From positions 1,054,001 through 1,118,000 of the forward strand of contig NZ_PPSL01000002.1 of the NCBI RefSeq assembly GCF_002954265.1: 64,000 nucleotides of DNA, in the 5' to 3' direction. The stretch comes from Flavipsychrobacter stenotrophus (GTDB taxonomy: Bacteria > Bacteroidota > Bacteroidia > Chitinophagales > Chitinophagaceae). A program made the translations under genes and the position numbers. Under the pieces are notes generated by a model, which saw only the letters and a program-made list of their open reading frames with translations, was not told the DNA's origin and did not search any database. Positions 35,326 through 41,980 of the stretch are shown here, piece by piece. Each line of letters starts with the position of its first letter. The first letter of the stretch is position 1.

Positions 35326-36381
35326 TCACGCATACTTCTTCCGCCAGATAAAACCATCTAAAACATAATGTGTGGATTGGGGTAGAGACAGCAGGGGCAC
35401 GAGAAGTGCCAGAACAAAATCGCTGCTGATGTGGGGCAGAAATCGGAACAAACCGAAAACCGATTTGTGGTCCTGCCAGATAAAGCCATCCCACAGGCCT
35501 TCTTCAAGGTATGCGAGTAATATCAATGACCCCACAAAAACTGCCAGACCATACCCTTTTACCTTAATGCCCTGCGCAGCCGGTGTTTTTTTCTTTTCCG
35601 TTCTATTCATTTCGGACCAGATCAAGGCCATATAGGGAATGCCATGCGCAACTACATTGAGCAATGTAAAGGCCATATCACCATTAAAATATATGATGCC
35701 GAAATACCATGACAGGTACGTCCCGATGATGACACCATTCTTTGGTATGTTTATTTTTTCGTCTCTTAATAATAATATTCCCTCCTTAACAATATATGCA
35801 CACGCTATCATTAAATATATCACCCCGCTGAACTCCTTAATAAGAGATGAGTTGCCGATAATAAAATCGCCATCTATAAACCAATTAAAATTGCGGCCGG
35901 GGGTGCAATGCCAGTATATAAGCGGGTAAATGGTAGCGCTATAAATGGCCAGGCCATCTATAATTTTTTCCCAATCTGGCTGATCATCTCTGCGTGCATA
36001 CAACCGCATAAATCCATATTGCTGCCTGATGAAATGGAAAACCGCCAGATAAGCCAATACACTCCAAAACAACGACCCGCTCCATATATGCAGTGCAACA
36101 CCTGCTATATAACATACTATTGGTATGAAAATAAACAACCGGCTGTGCCGCCGAAGGCGGTCTTTATCGAGATAGGTATTGTATAGTGTGCTATATACAT
36201 GTGCTACGTCTACAAATAAAACCAGCATTACCCATACCATTACCGGCATATCGCCGCTGTTTTTAAAATGTGCAGGAAGTAATGCTACAACCAACAGTGC
36301 AAGAAAAGGAGGCAGCAAAATAAATGCCACATCATATAGTGGCTTGTTTATCCATGGCTGCGTATAGCTTGTCTTACTCAT
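35326..36381 (-). CDS. polytopic membrane protein, last gene of the SpeD-DUF4178 operon
   Basis: The 351-residue protein has about nine hydrophobic helices and several conserved-looking polar spots inside or between them: VDVAHVYSTLYNTYLDKDR, FHFIRQQYGFMRLYARRDD, NVVAHGIPYMALIW and LPQSTHYVLDGFIWRK. The repeated His residues next to membrane segments (VAHVY, FHFIRQ, VAHGIPY, THYVLDGFIW) suggest a metal- or heme-type site or a fatty-acyl/lipid enzyme, but this is inference only. It begins 4 nt inside the FAD oxidoreductase gene (ATGA overlap), so it is translated together with that operon. I do not recognise a named family. Confidence 0.7.
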   Translation of the reverse strand: MSKTSYTQPWINKPLYDVAFILLPPFLALLVVALLPAHFKNSGDMPVMVWVMLVLFVDVAHVYSTLYNTYLDKDRLRRHSRLFIFIPIVCYIAGVALHIWSGSLFWSVLAYLAVFHFIRQQYGFMRLYARRDDQPDWEKIIDGLAIYSATIYPLIYWHCTPGRNFNWFIDGDFIIGNSSLIKEFSGVIYLMIACAYIVKEGILLLRDEKINIPKNGVIIGTYLSWYFGIIYFNGDMAFTLLNVVAHGIPYMALIWSEMNRTEKKKTPAAQGIKVKGYGLAVFVGSLILLAYLEEGLWDGFIWQDHKSVFGLFRFLPHISSDFVLALLVPLLSLPQSTHYVLDGFIWRKKYA

Positions 36382-38021
36382 ACATTGGCTATTACTTGTT
36401 TGGCGGCTTTGATACCCTGGTAGAATGCCTCTTCAAATATGGAGATACCGCTGAGGTCGGAATGAGCAAAGAAGATCTTGTTACTAATTGGCTGTGCAGC
36501 TAAGGTGCGTGCCCTGCCCCAAATAAAGCCTGGTGAAGGTGCTATCATGCCATGGCCCCACACCCATATGTCTGCAGCCTCTATGCGATCTGTGACGCCG
36601 GGATGTGCATATTCCAATTCGTCTATAAATACTTTAAGCCACTGCTCGTAAGTTTTGTTACGGGCACTTTTTCTTGCCGAATCGGCCGATTCGTAGGAAA
36701 GAGGCAAATAGTGCGAAAGCACGATCTTATTTTTAATACCCAGGTTCTGGTGATTGGCATTTACATAACCAACTGACGCAGCACCATACACTACATTATC
36801 CCAGCATAACGGTGTGCCTTTACCATCGGGCATATTGTTAACTGTGATATTAGCCACTACCCAGGGTGCATATTTAAACTCGATCCTCGGGTTAAAATCA
36901 TCTAATATTCTTTCAACCTTCTTTAGCAACCGAAGATTGATAAATTGCGGTGTCGCCATTATTACCTTTTTGGCACTTATGGTATAGCTCTCTTTCTTCG
37001 CTACATCATAGACCATGACGTTAGTTCGTTCTCCTGCCTCGTCAACCTTACACGCCAGCTGTCCCTTATACATACCAGTGTCAGCTACCTGTTTGCGTAT
37101 CTGCTCCATCAAAAAGCCATTGCCTTCCGGCCAGGTCAATACGCCCGATGAGTTTGTATTTGATGCCCCACCCTTGCGTGATGCAAAGTAGTGCAGCCCC
37201 GCCCATGCTGAGGTGGTTTTCAGTATGCTTCCGTAATCATCTTTGCAGCCATACTCCAGGTACCACAGCAGGTATTTGGATGTGTAGCCTTCCCGTTGCA
37301 GATAATCGTGGAATGATAGTTGGTCCAATTGCCTGTATTGTGCATCGGCCGACGAAGTATCTACGGGTATGGCAAATGCATCTTTACCATCACTGCCAAC
37401 TGCCAACTTATAATCATTGACCGTTTTGAAAAATCTCCTTATCTGTTCTTTCTCTACCACGGGCACGCCCATCTCTGGCACCAGGCCCTCCTGCCAGTAA
37501 CCGTTTATCAGCAACCGCTCTTCAGGATCATGCAGTAAGTGATAGTCGTTATAAACAGGCAGGCCTTTATCGTCATACCCTGTGATGGTGCCTATCTCCT
37601 GTAAGAAATCCAGTATCTCTTTGTTACGCACATCCGGTATTGGCAGGTAATGTGCAGCCCATGGGTAGGCCGATGTAGCATTTTTACCGTGAGTGGAATT
37701 ACCTCCGAAATGGTCGTCCATCTCAATGAGCATAACATTGGTATGCCCTTGTTGCTGCAGCCATCGTTTTGCTGACAATCCGGATATGCCACCGCCTATG
37801 ATCAGTACATCTGTCTCTACCACCCTTACAGGCGCAGGTAGCGCCTCTATATTATGCAGTAAGTGGCCGGTCGAAAAATTAGCACCCACAATGGCGCCCT
37901 TTATATGTGCCAATGGCGGACGAGGGCGGCATGCTGCATACATTCCCGCAAGTAATACAGAAGAACCTGTTATTACCTGTTTAAAAAATGTGCGCCTGCT
38001 GTTGCCTTCGTTAGTGTGCAT
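36378..38021 (-). CDS. Tat-exported FAD-dependent oxidoreductase (amine-oxidase-like)
   Basis: From the ATG at 38021 the protein has 547 residues. It begins with a twin-arginine signal, NSRRTFFKQVITGSSVLLAG, followed by a Cys (about residue 31) that may be a weak lipobox, so the folded FAD enzyme is exported. The dinucleotide-binding motif VLIIGGGISGLSAKRWLQQQG lies near residues 72-92, with the acidic IEMDDHFGGNS end. A C-terminal FAD segment, IFFAHSDLSGISIFEEAFYQGIKAAKQVI, matches NAD(P)/FAD amine-oxidase-like proteins. Its place beside an aminopropyltransferase and a SpeD homologue suggests oxidation of a polyamine or polyamine-modified product. A TTG at 38042 extends the frame by seven residues. 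It overlaps the aminopropyltransferase end by 11 nt and the next gene by 4 nt. Confidence 0.85.
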   Translation of the reverse strand: MHTNEGNSRRTFFKQVITGSSVLLAGMYAACRPRPPLAHIKGAIVGANFSTGHLLHNIEALPAPVRVVETDVLIIGGGISGLSAKRWLQQQGHTNVMLIEMDDHFGGNSTHGKNATSAYPWAAHYLPIPDVRNKEILDFLQEIGTITGYDDKGLPVYNDYHLLHDPEERLLINGYWQEGLVPEMGVPVVEKEQIRRFFKTVNDYKLAVGSDGKDAFAIPVDTSSADAQYRQLDQLSFHDYLQREGYTSKYLLWYLEYGCKDDYGSILKTTSAWAGLHYFASRKGGASNTNSSGVLTWPEGNGFLMEQIRKQVADTGMYKGQLACKVDEAGERTNVMVYDVAKKESYTISAKKVIMATPQFINLRLLKKVERILDDFNPRIEFKYAPWVVANITVNNMPDGKGTPLCWDNVVYGAASVGYVNANHQNLGIKNKIVLSHYLPLSYESADSARKSARNKTYEQWLKVFIDELEYAHPGVTDRIEAADIWVWGHGMIAPSPGFIWGRARTLAAQPISNKIFFAHSDLSGISIFEEAFYQGIKAAKQVIANV

Positions 38022-38994
38022 ATGGCCCCCAGTCTTTTTCAAAGTAGTGCACCAATACCTGGTTATTCAGCTTGTTGATCTCTGTTTCTTCTTCCTGCAT
38101 ATCGGGTGGGAAGAACATCATATCATTAATGGTAGCGGTGTTGATGTAGCGCAATCCGGCAGGCAATTGTCCTTCATTTTTCCAGCTATAGTTCTTTGTA
38201 GCCAGTATATAACCCCACTCACCAAACGATGGCACATATACATGATAGGGTATAGTATGAAAGCCGACTGATGCAACAGTATGATCTATACACCAGAAAG
38301 AACGGCGGCCTATGTAGGGCGATGTAGATTGTACCACCACTACTCCGTTATCTGCCAGCAACCTGTATATCTCTTTGTAGAACGCATTGGTATATAGCTT
38401 ACCAACGGAATAGTTTGAAGGATCGGGGAAATCGATGATGATGACATTGTAACTGCCACTATCATTGCGCACGTAATTGTATGCGTCTGTATTAATGACA
38501 TTTACTCTTGGCGATAGCAGCGATCGCTTATTGAGTTGCAACAGCATTTCATTCTTCTTAAAGATATTGGTCATGCCGGGGTCCAGGTCTACCAACTTTA
38601 TTGATGTGAGCTGAGGGTACTTCAACAGCTCCCTTACTGCCAGTCCGTCGCCACCGCCGAGCACTAACACTCTGTGTGCGTTGGGCTGACCCTGCATGGC
38701 GGGGTGTATTAACGCTTCGTGATAGCGATATTCATCAGCACTGCTAAACTGCAGGTTGCCATTGAGGAACAATCTCAACTCCCTGCTGTTTTTAGTGAGC
38801 ACTATGCGCTGGTACTGCGTAGTCTTGCTGTAGATTACCTTATCCTGAAAGGTCATGCCTTCTGAATAACTCATGATCTTTTCGGCGTACACAAAACCGG
38901 CTATGAAGCCAAGCGTTGTGAGCATCATTATTACTACAAACCTTGTGCGGTAGTTCTTCGTTTCTTTGAATTTATATAGCAACAGAAAAGCCAC
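38011..38994 (-). CDS. C-terminal catalytic part of a broken membrane-anchored aminopropyltransferase
   Basis: This frame (327 residues from an internal GTG at 38994) is the soluble spermidine-synthase-like part. It shows the nucleotide-binding [23 protein letters not shown], the [25 protein letters not shown] segment in the position of the catalytic Asp loop, and a [17 protein letters not shown] end. Directly upstream in this frame, before the GTG, the codons continue to read [16 protein letters not shown], the normal last membrane helix of the family, so the true gene began further up. The start shown is only formal. Ordinary members of this family are about 500 residues with seven N-terminal helices; the N-terminal piece is the next entry. 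It transfers an aminopropyl group from decarboxylated AdoMet, or a related donor, to an amine. Confidence 0.8.
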   Translation of the reverse strand: MAFLLLYKFKETKNYRTRFVVIMMLTTLGFIAGFVYAEKIMSYSEGMTFQDKVIYSKTTQYQRIVLTKNSRELRLFLNGNLQFSSADEYRYHEALIHPAMQGQPNAHRVLVLGGGDGLAVRELLKYPQLTSIKLVDLDPGMTNIFKKNEMLLQLNKRSLLSPRVNVINTDAYNYVRNDSGSYNVIIIDFPDPSNYSVGKLYTNAFYKEIYRLLADNGVVVVQSTSPYIGRRSFWCIDHTVASVGFHTIPYHVYVPSFGEWGYILATKNYSWKNEGQLPAGLRYINTATINDMMFFPPDMQEEETEINKLNNQVLVHYFEKDWGPYAH

Positions 38995-39266
38995 CAGTAT
39001 GTTGAGGAAACCGAAAAATAATGATGTGCGGATGAGACCCAGGTAGGGTATTTAGACAACCACGAACCTATCCCCATGGCAAACAAATAGGTGCCTATGA
39101 TGGTGGAGAACTGTGTAATGGAATCGCCAAGGAGATAGCTGGCCAATGTGCCTGCTATCAACTCATATATTAACCCGCATGTAGCAATAACGAAGACCGA
39201 TAATAACAGAAGTAATTGCGCTCCTTTATGATTGCCATCGCGTTGCTGCGCTTGTGCTTTACTCAT
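38934..39266 (-). pseudogene. N-terminal membrane fragment of the same aminopropyltransferase
   Basis: The fragment (110 residues) begins with a normal start and reads [55 protein letters not shown]. This is the first two membrane helices of the membrane-anchored aminopropyltransferase family. Directly after GSWLSK (near 39051) it slips out of register into a meaningless tail. The matching downstream sequence, PYLGLIRTS, is in another frame from about 39048. About 110-120 residues (helices 3-6) that family members have in between are absent. The gene thus carries an internal deletion plus a frameshift near 39046-39054 and can make only a two-helix peptide and, at best, a separate catalytic piece. 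Confidence 0.8.
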
Positions 39267-39287
39267 TTGTATGTTTGAAGTAACTGG

Positions 39288-39479
39288 TTACTTGTGATAA
39301 TAAAGTCCGTGGCCACCGCTGTGCCTTGCACCCTGCTGCTGGTTTTCTTTCTCTTTATTTATGTTGTCATCGCCATAAATACGCTGTCCATTCATACCCG
39401 AATACGAATAAAATCCGCCTGCGGCCAGCATGCACATGAAGTAGTACTTTATCTTGTTCAATCCTTGTAGTATGCCCAT
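39288..39479 (-). CDS. small membrane protein of the SpeD-DUF4178 operon
   Basis: The 63-residue protein has one hydrophobic stretch (about residues 10-26, KIKYYFMCMLAAGGFYSY) and a polar tail rich in Gln, Gly and His ending in HSGGHGLYYHK. Its ATG overlaps the DUF4178 stop codon as TAATG, so it is translationally coupled, which supports a real gene in spite of its size. It precedes the aminopropyltransferase by 21 nt. No family recognised; the His-rich end might bind metal. Confidence 0.65.
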   Translation of the reverse strand: MGILQGLNKIKYYFMCMLAAGGFYSYSGMNGQRIYGDDNINKEKENQQQGARHSGGHGLYYHK

Positions 39480-40795
39480 TATTCAGTATCGTTATTAGTG
39501 TTATAATCAGCGCCTGTAAACCATCTGCTGCCCTCGAATGATAATTTCCTGATGAGCTGTATCAAAGGGTAAGTGATGATCAACATCAGCATGGTAAAGA
39601 AATTGGAGGTCAGAAAAACATTCTGAAACACAGCAATTGAAAATGATGGTGTTGCCCCATTGGTGATCTTTTCATTGAACGGGTAAATATTGAGATGGTA
39701 GGTTCCGGTAGGTACACCCGAGATAATGGCTTCCTGCCTGTTGTCTCCTTCCGACCAGTTCTCACCACCTTCGTAGCCATGATAAAACTCTATCGTTTTA
39801 TCTACTTCAAATACTTTGCCCGTTTTGTCGTTGATCAATTCTATCTGCAACTCCAGCCAGTCATTATCAATATTTAAACCATCAAGCCTTATGCCCACCG
39901 GCACAGGTCCTTCTATTTTGAATGGTGCTGTGATAATTGGCTTGCAGCTGGTCCATGCACCGGTATCTGCAGTGCAGGTATGAAACTCCTTGTATACTTC
40001 CTTCTCTGTGTGGGTACCGCTAAGAAATAAGTGAAACATGATAAAAGCCGCCAACAATATTCCGGTAAATATCATCAGTGGTTTAAACCGGGGATAAAAA
40101 GTAGCGGGGTTAAACGTGATCGTTCCTCCGCGCGGCGCCAGTTGCTCTTTCTTCAGGTTGGGCAATAACCTCAAAACATCATTAGGTGATCTGTAAATGG
40201 CCTTATACCATTCCGACCTTTCATCGTCATTCTCCCAGATCAATATCATGGGTTTATGTACAAACTCTACTGCAGTGAGTTGTTCATCATCAAGTATATT
40301 CCAGTCAAACTCACCGGTAGCATAAACTATATCGTATTTATAAGACAGATCCTTGCTATAGGTAAGCCTATCGTGCTTCATCTCGCTGCTGTAAACACGT
40401 TCCTTGTCTTTTATCCTTGTTATAAATAACCAATGCCCGTCATACTCAGACATGGTGATGTATTCATTATCGCCTGCTGAAAAAAACAGGTATTCATTCC
40501 AGTAAACAGCAGTATTGGCCTGCTTCTTGAACATGTGCCCCACCAGCTTATACGGCTTGTCATAGAAGGTGGTTTCCAACCCCATCGGCAGGGTATAGAT
40601 CTCCTTATTGTCCGGGCTGAATATTCTTCTTATAAATGGTTCACTATCGGGCCATATTTCGAAAAGTGTAGCACACTGCGGGCAGGCAAATACTTTACTC
40701 TTTGCAAGATCGTAGTAGGTTATAGCACTTGCACAGGTAGGACATGTTACCGTCTTCTGATGCCACGTGGTCGAAGTGATATTAGTGTCTGCCAT
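39479..40795 (-). CDS. zinc-ribbon DUF4178 membrane protein
   Basis: The 438-residue protein has an N-terminal zinc ribbon (Cys18-x2-Cys21 ... Cys38-x2-Cys41). A DUF4178 domain follows (about 65-215, with YKLVGHMFKKQANTAVYWNEYLFFS and DGHWLFITRIKD), then a transmembrane helix at about 240-262, an extracytoplasmic beta domain (about 270-390), and a second helix at about 400-420. Domains of this type occur next to SpeD-like and aminopropyltransferase-like genes in many bacteria. The function is unknown, but a membrane-tethered substrate- or partner-binding role is likely. It starts 1 nt after the SpeD-like gene and shares TAATG with the next gene. Confidence 0.85.
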   Translation of the reverse strand: MADTNITSTTWHQKTVTCPTCASAITYYDLAKSKVFACPQCATLFEIWPDSEPFIRRIFSPDNKEIYTLPMGLETTFYDKPYKLVGHMFKKQANTAVYWNEYLFFSAGDNEYITMSEYDGHWLFITRIKDKERVYSSEMKHDRLTYSKDLSYKYDIVYATGEFDWNILDDEQLTAVEFVHKPMILIWENDDERSEWYKAIYRSPNDVLRLLPNLKKEQLAPRGGTITFNPATFYPRFKPLMIFTGILLAAFIMFHLFLSGTHTEKEVYKEFHTCTADTGAWTSCKPIITAPFKIEGPVPVGIRLDGLNIDNDWLELQIELINDKTGKVFEVDKTIEFYHGYEGGENWSEGDNRQEAIISGVPTGTYHLNIYPFNEKITNGATPSFSIAVFQNVFLTSNFFTMLMLIITYPLIQLIRKLSFEGSRWFTGADYNTNNDTE

Positions 40796-40796
40796 A

Positions 40797-41150
40797 TTAC
40801 CGGGTTATTTCCTGTTTATCGGTTACCGTTGCCTCAAACATCAATATCACCTGGTCGAAAAAGTGTTTTACTCTGTCTGCATTATCGCGTTCAAAGCTGG
40901 ATAGGAATACGTCGAACGTTGCCAACTGATGCTCCGGCCAGGTATGTATAGACACATGCGATTCAGTAAGGCAAACAACCGCTGTGTATCCTGAACCGGG
41001 AAATGTGTGATACACTTCTCCTACTTTCTGTAAAGACAGCTCGGTAATGATCTTGTCGAATATAATCTTGCAAAGGGCAGCGTCAGTAAGCTTCTCCTCG
41101 CTGCAGTTGAATGTAGAGACGATATGCAACCCGGGTTTATAAATATTCAT
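40797..41150 (-). CDS. SpeD-like AdoMet decarboxylase homologue lacking the catalytic Cys
   Basis: This 117-residue protein is a prokaryotic-type S-adenosylmethionine decarboxylase. The self-cleavage site Glu63-Ser64 lies in LTESHVSIHTWPEH, where Ser would become the pyruvoyl group, and the His69 and HTWPE segment are present. The Cys that acts as proton donor (Cys83 in Thermotoga, Cys82 in human enzyme), usually in DVFTCG, is replaced: the segment reads FDVFLSS, with Ser84. It therefore probably self-processes but may decarboxylate a different substrate or with different chemistry. It is the first gene of the six-gene operon running to 35326. No exact -7 box is seen upstream; the 41151-41302 gap is AT-rich. 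Confidence 0.88.
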   Translation of the reverse strand: MNIYKPGLHIVSTFNCSEEKLTDAALCKIIFDKIITELSLQKVGEVYHTFPGSGYTAVVCLTESHVSIHTWPEHQLATFDVFLSSFERDNADRVKHFFDQVILMFEATVTDKQEITR

Positions 41151-41278
41151 TGTGGTTGGTAAAGAGTGGTTTTGTATTGTAAAATTAAATAAAATAGACG
41201 TAGGTAGGTATGGCGTAGTGAAAATGCTAATTTACCCTGCTCCAATACCCCGACTCAATTCATGTCAGGGGAATTAGC

Positions 41279-41286
41279 TATCTTTA
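41279..41286 (+). promoter_or_regulatory. near-consensus -7 box for the MazF-type pair
   Basis: TATCTTTA differs from TAnnTTTG only in the last base and lies 16 nt before the antitoxin ATG at 41303. Confidence 0.35.
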
Positions 41287-41302
41287 TAGTAATAATAAAA
41301 TT

Positions 41303-41521
41303 ATGACTCATAGCCTGCTATATAAGGTTACCGATACACAACTTACCATTACAATACCACCGGCATTTAAAAACAAGCAGGTGCGAGTGACCATTGATGA
41401 TAAGCTGGTGGAAAATGATAAAATTGCATTGATGAAACTTGCTGTTAAAGATCCTTTATTTCTTTCTGACATGAAAGAAGTTAATGATGATTTCGAAGGC
41501 GTAGAGCATGAGACACTATGA
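41303..41521 (+). CDS. antitoxin of a MazF-type pair
   Basis: The 72-residue protein has an N-terminal beta strand pattern (LYKVTDTQLTITIPPAFKNKQVRVTIDD), as in AbrB- or DUF2281-like antitoxins, and an acidic C-terminus that would wrap the toxin. The stop codon overlaps the ATG of the toxin gene by 4 nt (ATGA). The gene is intact although the toxin is interrupted. It sits between the SpeD operon, divergently, and the toxin. Confidence 0.7.
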   Translation: MTHSLLYKVTDTQLTITIPPAFKNKQVRVTIDDKLVENDKIALMKLAVKDPLFLSDMKEVNDDFEGVEHETL

Positions 41522-41868
41522 GTTTTAAGCGCTGGAATATCTATAGAGCCAATCTTGACCCTGTAGTAGGCTCTGAGCAGGGAAAATCAAGACCTGTAAT
41601 AGTTATCAGCGATGATCACATAAACGACCTGCTGAATGTGGTAAATGTATTGCCCCTTACAACACGTAAAGATGGCAGAAATATCTACCCCAATGAAGCA
41701 CTACTTGAAGTAGCGGATGGAGGGCTCCCAAATGACTCAGTAGTTTTGTGCTACCAAATATGAACACTTGATAAGCGAAGGCTTTCTTTACAACTCGGGG
41801 AAATAAAAAGCGAAGAAAAACAAAACGAGATACTAATTGCGCTACGTTTTCAATTAGGCATTCAGTAG
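41518..41868 (+). pseudogene. MazF/PemK-family toxin interrupted by an in-frame TGA
   Basis: The frame starts MSFKRWNIYRANLDPVVGSEQGKSRPVIVISDD, the typical MazF start with the G-x-E-Q-x-G-x-x-R-P-x-x-V motif. It reads on through NVVNVLPLTTRKD and ends SVVLCYQI at a TGA (41761-41763). Directly after, in the same frame, the codons continue TLDKRRLSLQLGEIKSEEKQNEI... and stop at 41866-41868, giving 116 codons overall, a normal MazF length. Family members have an Arg in Q-I-R-T-L-D at that spot; a CGA to TGA change explains it. MazF cleaves mRNA at specific short sequences. The truncated 81-residue product lacks the C-terminal helix and is probably inactive. Confidence 0.85.
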
Positions 41869-41931
41869 TTCCATGTCATAAAAGACTGCCGCTTGCTATT
41901 ATAATAGCGCGGCACATGTCCGGTTAACTGT

Positions 41932-41966
41932 AACAAAACAGGCACCCGATGGGTGCCTGTTTTGTT
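41932..41966. terminator. bidirectional terminator
   Basis: A 16-bp perfect stem (AACAAAACAGGCACCC at 41932-41947 with its complement at 41951-41966) around a GAT loop lies between the MazF-type pair and the convergent M3 peptidase gene. Confidence 0.92.
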
Positions 41967-41980
41967 ATATTATATGATCA

